A stretch of 64,000 bases of DNA, from assembly GCF_030403745.1 (NCBI RefSeq), contig NZ_JAQMWP010000015.1, forward strand, positions 218,033 to 282,032, given 5' to 3'. Positions 8,648-16,556 of the stretch are shown piece by piece. The stretch's first letter is position 1, and each line of letters starts with the position of its first letter. Below the pieces are notes generated by a model. That model saw only the letters and a list, made by a program, of their open reading frames with translations. It did no database searches and was not told where the DNA came from. The position numbers and the translations under genes are program-made. Origin of the DNA: Streptomyces sp. S.PB5. GTDB taxonomy: Bacteria > Actinomycetota > Actinomycetes > Streptomycetales > Streptomycetaceae.

Positions 8648-9606
8648 GCCCGTTCCTTCTCACCCGCACCCTGCCCGAGGACGCCACCGAGGCCGCCCTG
8701 CGTGCCGACGTCCTGAGCGGCCTGACCCGCACCCCGAAGACCCTCCCGCCGAAGTGGTTCTACGACGCCCACGGCAGCGAACTCTTCGACCGGATCACGG
8801 AGTTGCCCGAGTACTACCCCACCCGCGCCGAGCGCGAGATCCTCGTCGCGCGCGCCGACGCCATCGCGGCGGCCTCCGGCGCCCGCACCCTCGTCGAACT
8901 CGGCTCGGGTTCCTCGGAGAAGACCCGGTACCTCATCGACGCGCTGACCGGTCTGCACACCTACGTGCCCGTCGACGTCAGCGAGAGCGCCCTCACCCAG
9001 GCCGGGCACGCGCTGATCGAGGAGCGGCCGGGCCTGAACGTGCATGCCCTGATCGCCGACTTCACGGCCGAGCTCACGCTCCCCGAGACGCCGGGGCCCC
9101 GGCTGCTGGCGTTCCTCGGCGGCACGATCGGCAATCTGCTCCCGCCCGAGCGGGCGGAGTTCTTCGCCTCGATCCGCGCCCTGCTCTCCCCCGGCGACGC
9201 CCTGCTGCTCGGCACGGACCTCGTCAAGGACGAGAAGGTGCTGGTCAGGGCGTACGACGACGCGGCCGGGGTGACGGCCGCGTTCAACAAGAACGTCCTG
9301 ACGGTCGTCGACCGGGAATTGGGCGCCGACTTCGACCCCGGCGCCTTCGACCATGTGGCCCTCTGGGACGCGGAGAACGAGTGGATCGAGATGCGGCTGC
9401 GGTCGCGTACCGCGCAGACCGTGAAGATCCCCGCGCTGGACCTCGCCGTCGACTTCGCGGCCGGCGAGGAGCTGCACACCGAGATCTCGGCGAAGTTCCG
9501 GAAGGAGGGTGTGCGCGCGGAACTGTCCGCCGCGGGACTCGAGTTGTCCCACTGGTGGACGGACGGCGAGGGACGGTTCGCGCTGTCGCTCAGCACGGTG
9601 CGATGA
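8644..9606 (+). CDS. egtD: L-histidine N-alpha-methyltransferase EgtD
   Basis: EgtD trimethylates histidine with S-adenosylmethionine to give hercynine, the first committed ergothioneine intermediate. The 320-residue protein has the family K-W-F-Y-D-A-H-G-S-E-L-F-D start, the SAM-binding E-L-G-S-G-S-S-E-K-T loop, a G-G-T-I-G-N motif and a C-terminal region with E-M-R-L-R-S. The GTG start at 8644 overlaps the egtC stop (GTGA). No PLP-dependent EgtE lies in the cluster, which is usual in Streptomyces, where the last C-S lyase step is served by a gene elsewhere. Confidence 0.94.
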   Translation: MSPFLLTRTLPEDATEAALRADVLSGLTRTPKTLPPKWFYDAHGSELFDRITELPEYYPTRAEREILVARADAIAAASGARTLVELGSGSSEKTRYLIDALTGLHTYVPVDVSESALTQAGHALIEERPGLNVHALIADFTAELTLPETPGPRLLAFLGGTIGNLLPPERAEFFASIRALLSPGDALLLGTDLVKDEKVLVRAYDDAAGVTAAFNKNVLTVVDRELGADFDPGAFDHVALWDAENEWIEMRLRSRTAQTVKIPALDLAVDFAAGEELHTEISAKFRKEGVRAELSAAGLELSHWWTDGEGRFALSLSTVR

Positions 9607-9649
9607 CGTACGTCTCGCGCTCCGCCGTCACCTGGGGCACGGTGGATCC

Positions 9650-9865
9650 ATGACGAATCACACCTATCGGGTGACCGAGATCGTCGGCACCTCGCCCGAC
9701 GGCGTCGACCAGGCGATCCGCAACGGCATCGGCCGCGCCTCCCAGACCCTCCGCAATCTCGACTGGTTCGAGGTGACCCAGGTGCGGGGTCAGATCGAGG
9801 ACGGCCAGGTCGCGCACTGGCAAGTGGGCCTGAAGGTCGGCTTCCGCCTGGAGGAGTCCGACTGA
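9650..9865 (+). CDS. dodecin-family flavin-binding protein
   Basis: The 71-residue product matches the small dodecin fold: a strand starting T-Y-R-V-T-E-I-V-G-T-S, the helix with A-I-R-N-G-I-G-R-A, then L-D-W-F-E-V-T-Q-V-R-G and a final strand with W-Q-V-G-L-K-V-G-F. Dodecins assemble as 12-mers that store or buffer flavins. The conserved Trp (in L-D-W-F-E-V) and Gln residues that sandwich the isoalloxazine ring are present. It lies 43 bases after egtD on the same strand and may share its transcript, though the link to ergothioneine is unproven. Confidence 0.85.
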   Translation: MTNHTYRVTEIVGTSPDGVDQAIRNGIGRASQTLRNLDWFEVTQVRGQIEDGQVAHWQVGLKVGFRLEESD

Positions 9866-9928
9866 CGGTCCTCGGAGCCTGACGGCCTCGGATCCTGACG
9901 GTCCGTGGATCCTGACGGTTCTCAGGTC
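9862..9928. repeat. four imperfect 16-17 bp tandem repeats (CTGACGGTCCTCGGATC-like)
   Basis: Units begin at 9862, 9879, 9895 and 9912, each starting CTGACGG and most ending GGATC or GGAGC. The first unit contains the dodecin stop codon and the last overlaps the end of the HAD phosphatase gene. The array fills the whole convergent intergenic gap. I see no terminator hairpin here apart from these repeats. Confidence 0.7.
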
Positions 9929-10413
9929 CGCCCCTCCCGCTCCTGGGCAGCTTCCAGCGCGGCGGAAGGGGCGGTCCACCGCGCCCGTACGACGGTGAAC
10001 CCGGCCCGTTCGGCGTCCTGGCAGACCAGCTCGTCGTCGTCCACCAGCACCCGGATCTCATGGGTGCGCTCGAGACGGCGGAGGATCTCCAGCTTGGTGC
10101 GCCGGGCGGGCCTGCGGTCGTTGTCGCGCCGCATGTGGATCCGCCCCTCGGGCAGACCCTGCGCGGCGAGCCAGGCGACGGTGTCCCGCCGGCACCGCTC
10201 GGGCCGCCCGGTGAGGTAGACGATCTCGCACTCCTCGGCGCTCTCCAGGACCAGCGCGACGCCCTGCGGGATCGGCGGGTCCTCGGGCGCGGCGGCGAAG
10301 AAGCCGTCCCAGTCGCGGGGCTTGTGCTCCAGGAAGCGCTGCCGGTGGGCGGTGTCGGCGAGGGTGTTGTCCAGGTCGAACACGGCGAGAGGCCGTCTGC
10401 TGCTGTCGGTCAC
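9922..10413 (-). CDS. HAD-family phosphatase, polynucleotide-kinase 3'-phosphatase-like
   Basis: The 163-residue protein is a HAD hydrolase. It has motif I D-L-D-N-T-L-A-D at residues 12-19, a Thr in Y-L-T-G-R-P-E as motif II, a Lys in R-T-K-L-E as motif III, and a terminal D-D-D-E-L motif IV. This compact form resembles the 3'-phosphatase domain of T4 polynucleotide kinase and acid-phosphatase-like proteins. The real substrate is unknown. I chose GTG 10413, which has GGGTGGG upstream; the open frame further upstream is made only of translated tandem repeat (V-R-V-S-S-G) and is not likely coding. Confidence 0.75.
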   Translation of the reverse strand: MTDSSRRPLAVFDLDNTLADTAHRQRFLEHKPRDWDGFFAAAPEDPPIPQGVALVLESAEECEIVYLTGRPERCRRDTVAWLAAQGLPEGRIHMRRDNDRRPARRTKLEILRRLERTHEIRVLVDDDELVCQDAERAGFTVVRARWTAPSAALEAAQEREGRT

Positions 10414-10441
10414 GCGACCCACCCTAGAACCGGGCGGGCCG

Positions 10442-10480
10442 CTCACGCCGGACGAGACCCTCACGCCGGACGAGACCCTC
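10442..10480. repeat. two tandem copies of an 18-bp repeat
   Basis: CTCACGCCGGACGAGACC occurs at 10442-10459 and again at 10460-10477, with the start of a third copy. It sits between the divergent HAD phosphatase gene and the zinc-response operon, immediately upstream of the Zur-like operator. Its role, if any, is unknown. Confidence 0.85.
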
Positions 10481-10482
10481 AA

Positions 10483-10510
10483 TTGTTAATGGGATCCATT
10501 TTCATATAGC
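10483..10510 (+). promoter_or_regulatory. promoter with Zur-box-like palindrome for the L32/CobW operon
   Basis: TGTTAATGG (10484-10492) and CCATTTTCA (10496-10504) form an imperfect palindrome around GAT, with seven of nine pairs matching. The AT-rich ATTTTCA arm is like actinobacterial Zur boxes. It lies within a candidate promoter, TTGTTA (10483-10488) and TATAGC (10505-10510), 16 bases apart, so bound Zur would block polymerase. The two downstream genes are classic zinc-starvation genes, which supports the assignment. Confidence 0.65.
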
Positions 10511-10552
10511 GTCCTCGGTGCACGCCACCCGTCCCACCGAGGAGGTCCCGTC

Positions 10553-10723
10553 ATGGCTGTCCCCAAGCGGAAGATGTCCCGCAGCAACACCCGTCACCGC
10601 CGCGCCCAGTGGAAGGCGGCCACGCCGTCGCTGGTGCCCGTCACGATCGACGGCGTGCGTCACCTCGTACCGCAGAACCTGGTCAGGGCCTACGAGCGCG
10701 GCCTGCTGCGTCCCGAGGGCTGA
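10553..10723 (+). CDS. rpmF: zinc-independent ribosomal protein L32 paralogue
   Basis: The gene encodes 56 residues beginning Ala-Val-Pro-Lys-Arg-Lys-Met-Ser-Arg-Ser after Met, which is typical of L32. It contains no cysteine at all, so the zinc ribbon present in housekeeping L32 is missing. Such C-minus paralogues replace the zinc-containing form under zinc limitation and free zinc from ribosomes. ACCGAGGAGG provides a strong ribosome binding site before ATG 10553. A Zur-like operator lies upstream, and a CobW GTPase begins 7 bases after the stop, forming a zinc-starvation operon. Confidence 0.88.
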   Translation: MAVPKRKMSRSNTRHRRAQWKAATPSLVPVTIDGVRHLVPQNLVRAYERGLLRPEG

Positions 10724-10730
10724 GCGCGCC

Positions 10731-11897
10731 ATGTCCTACGACCGTCTGCCGGTCACCGTCCTGTCCGGGTTCCTCGGGGCGGGCAAGACCACGCTGCTCA
10801 ACCATGTGCTGGCGAACCGCGAGGGCCTGCGGGTCGCCGTGATCGTCAACGACATGAGCGAGGTCAACATCGACGCCGCGCTGGTGCGGGGCGGCGAGGC
10901 CGCGCTGTCGCGGACCGAGGAACGCCTGGTCGAGATGACCAACGGCTGCATCTGCTGCACGCTGCGCGACGACCTGCTGGAGGAGGTGGACCGGCTGGCC
11001 CGGGAGGGCCGCTTCGACCATCTGCTCATCGAGTCGTCCGGCATCTCGGAACCCATGCCGGTGGCCGCGACCTTCGCCTTCGCCCGCGACGACGGGGCCA
11101 CCCTCGGGGACGTCGCCCGCCTCGACACCATGGTCACGGTCGTCGACGCGGCCAACTTCCTGCCCGAGCTGGACAGCGGCGACGAGCTCGCCGAGCGCGG
11201 CCTGGCGCCGTTCGAGGACGACGAGCGCACGGTCAGCGATCTGCTGGTGGACCAGATCGAGTTCGCGGACGTCATCGTGCTCAACAAGCTCGACCTGGTC
11301 GACACCGAGTCCGCGACCCGGCTGCGGGCGGCCCTGCGCCGTCTCAACCCGGTCGCCCGGATCGTCGACGCCCGCCACGCGCGCGTGGACCTCGGCCAGG
11401 TGCTGGGCACCGGCCTGTTCGACCTGGACCGCGCACAGCAGGCGCCGGGCTGGGTCCGGGAACTCAACGGCGAGCACATCCCGGAGACCGAGGAGTACGG
11501 CGTCTCCTCCACGGTCTTCCGCTCCGAACTCCCCTTCCACCCCGGCCGGTTGTGGACGTTCGTGACGGAGGACCTCGACAGCGGCACGTACGGCCGCGTG
11601 CTGCGCTCGAAGGGCTTCTTCACCCTGTCCAGCCGCCCGCACGTGACGGGCCTGTGGTCGCAGGCCGGCTCGGTGGCCCGCTTCGAGCCGTCGGCGGCCC
11701 GCGACGACGAGGCGCCGTACGCGCAGGAACTGGTCTTCATCGGGACGCAGCTGGACTCGGCGGAGCTCCACAGGGCGCTCGCCGGATGCCTGATGGCTCC
11801 GGGCGAGAGCGCGCCCGCCACGGACCCCTTCCCGGCGTGGGACACCTACGGCATCGACGACGCGTGCGAACACGAACACGCGGTGTCCGCGCACTGA
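10731..11897 (+). CDS. CobW/YjiA-family GTPase (zinc metallochaperone)
   Basis: The 388-residue protein is a COG0523 GTPase: Walker A G-F-L-G-A-G-K-T at residues 13-20, the metal-binding G-C-I-C-C at 73-77, the switch E-S-S-G, and N-K-L-D for guanine. A CobW C-terminal domain follows, and a C-E-H-E-H-A-V-S-A-H tail could bind metal. Family members under Zur control deliver zinc to enzymes when zinc is scarce. It is cotranscribed with the C-minus L32 gene 7 bases upstream. It is not near cobalamin genes, so a cobalt role is unlikely. Confidence 0.88.
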   Translation: MSYDRLPVTVLSGFLGAGKTTLLNHVLANREGLRVAVIVNDMSEVNIDAALVRGGEAALSRTEERLVEMTNGCICCTLRDDLLEEVDRLAREGRFDHLLIESSGISEPMPVAATFAFARDDGATLGDVARLDTMVTVVDAANFLPELDSGDELAERGLAPFEDDERTVSDLLVDQIEFADVIVLNKLDLVDTESATRLRAALRRLNPVARIVDARHARVDLGQVLGTGLFDLDRAQQAPGWVRELNGEHIPETEEYGVSSTVFRSELPFHPGRLWTFVTEDLDSGTYGRVLRSKGFFTLSSRPHVTGLWSQAGSVARFEPSAARDDEAPYAQELVFIGTQLDSAELHRALAGCLMAPGESAPATDPFPAWDTYGIDDACEHEHAVSAH

Positions 11898-11906
11898 CAT
11901 CGGGTG

Positions 11907-11936
11907 ACGCCGGGAATGCCGGGGCGCTCCCGGCGT
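11907..11936 (+). terminator. 9-bp perfect hairpin after the zinc operon
   Basis: ACGCCGGGA (11907-11915) pairs with TCCCGGCGT (11928-11936) around a 12-base loop. It begins 9 bases after the CobW stop codon and ends 10 bases before the next GTG start. Confidence 0.6.
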
Positions 11937-11946
11937 TGAACCCCGT

Positions 11947-12966
11947 GTGACCTCGCTGATCTCCGCCACCCGGTTCTCCGTCCTCGACCGCTCCCGCACC
12001 CGCGAGGGCCATACGAACGCCGAGGCGCTCCGGGACACCGTGCGGTTCGCGCAGCAGGTCGAGGAGCTCGGCTATCACCGGTTCTGGGTCTCGGAGCACC
12101 ACGGCGTGCCCGGTGTCGCCGGTTCCGCTCCGACCGTGCTGGCCGCCGCGGTGGCCGGGGCCACGCGGACGATCCGGGTCGGGACGGGCGGGGTGATGCT
12201 GCCCAATCACCGGCCGCTGGTCGTGGCCGAACAGTTCGGCGTCCTGGAGTCACTCTTCCCCGGGCGCATCGACATGGGGCTCGGCCGCTCGGTGGGCTTC
12301 ACCGACGGTGTGCGCAAGGCGCTCGGCCGCGACAAGGACGACGCCGACGACTTCTCCGCCCAGCTCGACGAACTCCTCGACTGGTTCCGCGGCACCTCAC
12401 CGACCGGGGTGCACGCACGCCCCGCGGAGGGCCTGACGGTCCCGCCGTTCGTCCTCGCGATGGGCGAGGGCGCGGCGATCGCGGCCCGCGCGGGCCTGCC
12501 GATGGTCATCGGCGACCTCCGCAACCGCGACAGGATGCAGCGCGGCATCGACCACTACCGCACCCTGTTCCGCCCCTCCCCCTGGGCCGCCGAGCCGTAC
12601 GTCGTCATCTCCGGCACCGTCGCGGTCGCCGCCACCCCGGAGGACGCCCGCCGCCTGCTGATCCCGGAAGCCTGGTCGATGGCGTACTCCCGCACCCACG
12701 GCACCTTCCCTCCCCTGCCGCCCGCCGACCTCGTCGAGTCCCTCGCCATGACCGCCAAGGAGCGCGGCTTCTACGAGTCCGGCCTCACCGGCCACATCGC
12801 CGGCACCGAGGAACAGGTCGCCCACGAGCTGGAGACGGTCCTGAAGGAGACGGGCGCCCAGGAGCTCCTGGTCACGACCAGCACGTACGACCGTGACGCA
12901 CTGCTGGACTCCTACCGGCGGCTGGCCCGGATCGTGGACGGGGTGAGGATTCCCCCTTTCGCGTAG
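11947..12966 (+). CDS. LLM-class flavin-dependent oxidoreductase (MsnO8-like)
   Basis: The 339-residue protein is a bacterial luciferase-like TIM barrel: R-F-W-V-S-E-H-H at about residues 45-52, G-T-G-G-V-M-L-P-N-H (79-88) and G-R-I-D-M-G-L-G-R. These blocks match the MsnO8 subfamily of LLM enzymes, which use reduced FMN or F420. The substrate is unknown. The GTG at 11947 is chosen because the barrel starts a few residues later; there is little Shine-Dalgarno. It is probably a separate unit from the zinc operon because a hairpin separates them. Confidence 0.82.
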   Translation: MTSLISATRFSVLDRSRTREGHTNAEALRDTVRFAQQVEELGYHRFWVSEHHGVPGVAGSAPTVLAAAVAGATRTIRVGTGGVMLPNHRPLVVAEQFGVLESLFPGRIDMGLGRSVGFTDGVRKALGRDKDDADDFSAQLDELLDWFRGTSPTGVHARPAEGLTVPPFVLAMGEGAAIAARAGLPMVIGDLRNRDRMQRGIDHYRTLFRPSPWAAEPYVVISGTVAVAATPEDARRLLIPEAWSMAYSRTHGTFPPLPPADLVESLAMTAKERGFYESGLTGHIAGTEEQVAHELETVLKETGAQELLVTTSTYDRDALLDSYRRLARIVDGVRIPPFA

Positions 12967-12984
12967 GGTGCGCCGGGCCGGGCG

Positions 12985-13395
12985 TCAGAACAGTGCCGCC
13001 ACGGCCTGCTGCACTGCGGTCGCCGCGCCTGCCAGCGCCGCCACGGTCCGGCCCATGACACCGATCGTGTCGGCCGCGCTCTCGATGGTGTCGCGCCCAC
13101 CGTCCGGGTCGCCGAGCGCCCGCTCGATGCGGTCGACCGCGCGCAGGCCGGCATCCCGGTCCTCGCCGGCGTCGAGCCGGTACAGGGCGTCCCGGAACTC
13201 CCTGAGACTGGCGCGGACTTCGGCCATCGCCCGATCACCACCCGAAGACTGCGTCACCGATTGGCTGATCCGACTGGCGTCCCTGCCCGCCGTCACCGAC
13301 TGGACGTTGCTGTTGTCGCCCGTCGTCGTGTTCGAGGAGACCTGGCGCCGGCCTGCCCTGCTGCGCCAACCGCCCTCGCGTCGAAATCGGTTCAT
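12985..13395 (-). CDS. small protein with N-terminal amyloid-like motif
   Basis: The product is 136 residues. Residues 22-42 are a polar stretch, Thr-Gly-Asp-Asn-Ser-Asn-Val-Gln then Ser-Val-Thr-Ala-Gly-Arg-Asp, closely matching the C-terminal tail of the protein encoded just upstream. The rest is predicted helical with many charged residues and ends in a hydrophobic Ala-rich helix. I do not recognise the helical domain. Its ATG overlaps the upstream TGA (ATGA), so the two are translationally coupled. By analogy with bacterial amyloid signalling motifs, the shared tract may let the two proteins nucleate a common beta-arch assembly; this is inference. Confidence 0.65.
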   Translation of the reverse strand: MNRFRREGGWRSRAGRRQVSSNTTTGDNSNVQSVTAGRDASRISQSVTQSSGGDRAMAEVRASLREFRDALYRLDAGEDRDAGLRAVDRIERALGDPDGGRDTIESAADTIGVMGRTVAALAGAATAVQQAVAALF

Positions 13396-15275
13396 TTCCC
13401 GTCACCCTTCTCCGTCGCCTTGTCGCTCTCGTCCTCGTCGTCATCCGATTGCCGACCCGACTGCCGTTCCTGCGCGGAGTCCGCCTTCTGGTGTACGTCG
13501 TGGACGTCCCGTCCCGCGGTGACCGCCTGGATGATGTTGTTGTCGCCGGCGTGGATGATCGTCATGATCTTCTGCGCCTGACGTTTGAAGTCCGTGACAT
13601 CGACTCCCTGGAGTTCGAGGAACTCCTCGACCGTGGAGAACATGGACTGCTGGACGATCGCCACATGCCGTATCGCGTCCTCGGACACATGCATGTCGTC
13701 CGTGTAGACGGGCGAGTACCGCTCTCGTAGGCTCACCGGCAGCGGCCGCCTCGGCACCTGGGCCAGTTCCTCGCCAGACGCCGTCGCCTCGTTCTCCCGC
13801 GCCCACCACTTCAGGAAGCGCCACCACCCGTATCCGAGGGCCACGAGATCGCACACGGCCTGAACCGGGACCTGCGCGAATGTGGCGAACCGCCACAGGA
13901 CTTCGGGGTCCCCGGACTCGTCGACCTCGTCGAAGAGGGGCGGCAGGACATGCGGGCGTATGACGAAGTGCAGTTCCTGCCCCTCGATCACCGCCGATGC
14001 CAGCACGGTGATAACCAGCTGGCCGGACCAGGTGCGGACCTGCGCGGACAAGTACCGGCGGACGACGATCCCGGAGCCCTTCTCGTCCGGAGCCCGCCCC
14101 CACACGGCATCCTCGCCGGCCTCGTCCCCGGCGGAACTCTTCGGCAGGCGGGCCCAGCGCCGGGAGGGTCCGCCACGGACGTGGCGGACCTCGCACGGCA
14201 GTGGCTGGAACGGATGCACGGCGATCCGCAGATCCTCCAGGTCCTCACTCACGGCCGTGAGCAACTCGTCAGGACTGAAAGGAACGAAGTCCTTGCGGAC
14301 GTCGTCGTCCTCGTCGTCCTTCTCACCCTGGAGCTTGATACTGATCGTGGACCGGCGCCACAGGGCGTTGCCGGCTCCGATGAACCTCCAGTACCCCGCC
14401 TGGAGTTCGTATGGAAGGGCGTCGCCGTGCTGTGCTCGCTCGACAGCGGCGATCCGGCCGCGCAGGCGTGGTCCCGTCCACGGGCTACGACCGCCCCGGT
14501 CGCAGAGCAGCGCGTAGACGAGCGCGACGAACCGGTCCACGGTCCGCACGCCCAGGTAGGCCAGCGTGACGTACACCAGAGCGCTCAGCGTCTCCTTGCC
14601 CGCAGGGCTGGTGAGCCGGAGTGTCATGACCAGCAGCGGGAGCAGCACCAGTACGAGTACACCGCCCCAGGCCCGGCTCAGCCAGCGGCGTCGCGAGCGC
14701 CACAGTGTGCGCCGCGGAGGCCGGGTGACCAGCAGCGCGAGCACGACAGTGAACGCCCACAGCGCCACGCCCAACGGGAAGCGGTACGCGATCCAGCCCA
14801 GGCCGAGCGCCAGCACGGCCCGGCGCACGCGCCACTGCCTGCGAGCCGCGAGGCAGTGAGCCAGGACGGGAGCGAGATCGAAACCGTAGGAAGGCACCAC
14901 GCGCAGGCGCGACAGGAGTACCTTTCCGATCGCCCAGCGGGCGAGTGGCTCGCCCAAGGGCGGGCACGTCGCCGGTCTGCCCCGCCGCGGACGTTCGTCG
15001 GCCGTGAGCGCGCGCACCGAGTCCAGGCCCCAGCCATGAGTACTCAGGTGCCGCCATACCTTGGTGACCGGCTCCAGCCGATCCGGGCGTGCGTGCGCGG
15101 CCGCGCAGAGTCGTCTGGTCGCTTCCGTGGGCGGATTGCGTTCTCCCCCGCCTCTGCCCCTGCTCCGGGTCGGGCCTGCCTTGGGCTGGTCGGGTGTTCT
15201 GGCCGGTGTCGCATCCGAGTGAACCGAGATGGCCTGAAAGTAGCGTTCTCGGCGTTCCTGCGTGGAAGTCCCCAC
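13392..15275 (-). CDS. multi-pass membrane protein with C-terminal amyloid-like motif
   Basis: The product is 627 residues. The start is GTG 15275, with GGGGAGGA seven bases upstream; the longer open frame lacks such a site. After a Cys/Ala-rich actinobacterial block (A-T-R-R-L-C-A-A-A) come hydrophobic segments at about residues 155-190, 200-220 and 225-250. A charged Glu/Asp linker and a large soluble region with two further weakly hydrophobic stretches follow. Near the C terminus is Ala-Gly-Asp-Asn-Asn-Ile-Ile-Gln then Ala-Val-Thr-Ala-Gly-Arg-Asp, shared with the next gene, followed by an Asp/Glu-rich tail. The core domain has relatives among Streptomyces hypothetical proteins, but I know of no function. 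Confidence 0.7.
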   Translation of the reverse strand: MGTSTQERRERYFQAISVHSDATPARTPDQPKAGPTRSRGRGGGERNPPTEATRRLCAAAHARPDRLEPVTKVWRHLSTHGWGLDSVRALTADERPRRGRPATCPPLGEPLARWAIGKVLLSRLRVVPSYGFDLAPVLAHCLAARRQWRVRRAVLALGLGWIAYRFPLGVALWAFTVVLALLVTRPPRRTLWRSRRRWLSRAWGGVLVLVLLPLLVMTLRLTSPAGKETLSALVYVTLAYLGVRTVDRFVALVYALLCDRGGRSPWTGPRLRGRIAAVERAQHGDALPYELQAGYWRFIGAGNALWRRSTISIKLQGEKDDEDDDVRKDFVPFSPDELLTAVSEDLEDLRIAVHPFQPLPCEVRHVRGGPSRRWARLPKSSAGDEAGEDAVWGRAPDEKGSGIVVRRYLSAQVRTWSGQLVITVLASAVIEGQELHFVIRPHVLPPLFDEVDESGDPEVLWRFATFAQVPVQAVCDLVALGYGWWRFLKWWARENEATASGEELAQVPRRPLPVSLRERYSPVYTDDMHVSEDAIRHVAIVQQSMFSTVEEFLELQGVDVTDFKRQAQKIMTIIHAGDNNIIQAVTAGRDVHDVHQKADSAQERQSGRQSDDDEDESDKATEKGDGK

Positions 15276-15429
15276 CCCGACGTCCTCCCCTGAGAGGGCG
15301 CCATGAACTGCACAGGCGGTCCTCTGCGACGCTTCCCAGTACGGACCCATAGGATCCCGGCCGAGTGTGATCTTCGCAGCGTCAATTCCAGTCGATATTA
15401 AAATACTCAGGAAGGTGGAGCTCCCCCTC

Positions 15430-16115
15430 ATGCACAACCCCCACGCCCCGTATGTCCGTGTCCGCGCCGCCCGGGAGCACAACCTCAAGGGTGTGGACGT
15501 TGACATCCCGCGGGGTGTGCTGGCGGTGTTCACGGGGGTGCCCGGGTCGGGGAAGCCGTCGTTGGCGTTCGGTACGATCTACGCGGAGGCGCAGCGGCTG
15601 TACTTCGAGTCGGTGGCGCCCTATGCGCGACGGCTGATCCACCAGGTCGGGGCGCCGAAGGTCGGGGAGATCCCAGGGCTGCCGCCGGCCGTCTCGCTGC
15701 AGCAGCGGCGTTCCGCTCCTACGTCGCCGACACCCCGGCCGTCGCCCGCAGCCTCGGCACGCTCGTCGACGTCGGTCTCGGCTATCTGCGCCTGGGCCAG
15801 CCCGCCAGCGAGTTGCCGCGCGGCCGCCGCGGCCACACCCTCTACCTCCTCGACGAACCGACCACCGGACTCCATCCCGCCGATGTCGAGGTCCTGATGC
15901 GCCAGCTCCACGGCCTCGTCGAATCCGGGCACACCGTCATCGTCGTCGAGCGCGACATGTTCGTCGTCGCCGGCGCGGACTGGGTCATCGACCTCGGCCC
16001 GGGCGGCGGCGAGGGCGGCCGGATCATGGCGACGGGGCCTCCGGCGGAGGTAGCCCGGACAGAGGGGAGCGCCACGGCGCCGTATCTGGCCCGGAGGTTC
16101 GTCAGCCCCGCTTGA
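15430..16115 (+). pseudogene. decayed UvrA-like ABC ATPase gene
   Basis: The reading from ATG 15430 (ribosome binding site GGAAGGTGGAG) gives a good N terminus of a UvrA paralogue, with A-R-E-H-N-L-K-G-V and a Walker A-like G-V-P-G-S-G-K-P-S; the usual Ser after Lys is Pro. Homology stops near base 15715. A second frame, offset by two, resumes with the C-terminal part: G-L-G-Y-L-R-L-G-Q-P-A-S-E-L, then directly L-Y-L-L-D-E-P-T-T-G-L-H-P, ending at TGA 16115. Family members have about 750-950 residues; here the middle, including zinc modules and the ABC signature S-G-G-E, is lost. At least two deletions and a frameshift have occurred. Confidence 0.85.
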
Positions 16116-16556
16116 TCCGTCCGCGCATGGCGAGCACGGCGAGTCCGAGGAACACCGGTTCCGTGAAACGGCTCACCATCTCGATGTAAGTGCCCCAGAG
16201 AGTCAGTTGCTGCCCGCTGGACCTGAAGATCACTGAGTTGAGAACAATGCGCAGCGTCTTCTCAAGACGCTCGGAAGTGAACCGTTCATCGACAGGAAGT
16301 GTGAGCTCGGGGGATGGCGTGTCGACCTCAAGAGTGACCTGGCCACCGTCACGGGGCAGACTGCCCGTGACAGTGTCGTGGGGGCTGCGGTCCGGCAGCC
16401 CCAGCCCAAGCGTCAGGACCACCGTGGTGCACATCGCCAGCAGCAGCCAGGCAAGGGCACGCGAAGCCCGCAAGCCATAGCCCGACGCCAGCCAGTAGGC
16501 GTGGAGCAGCCAGCGTTCGGCCCGCGTCGTCTCGGTGTGGTCAAGACGGCGCATCT
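16102..16556 (-). CDS. pentapeptide-repeat membrane protein, 3' exon (interrupted by group II intron)
   Basis: This is the last 455 bases of the gene whose 5' part is 19074-20271. Read in frame after the intron it starts (Glu)-Met-Arg-Arg-Leu-Asp and encodes a helical stretch, a membrane helix (A-L-A-W-L-L-L onward), an extracellular-like region with Pro-Glu-Leu-Thr-Leu, and a final helix with F-L-G-L-A-V-L ending in basic residues. The stop lies opposite the end of the UvrA-like relic, with 14 bases of convergent overlap. The sequence has no function unless the intron is removed from the RNA. Confidence 0.8.

Noticed and set aside
13950..15293. 447-codon plus-strand ORF
   Set aside because: It is antisense to the membrane protein gene, whose start has an ideal Shine-Dalgarno.
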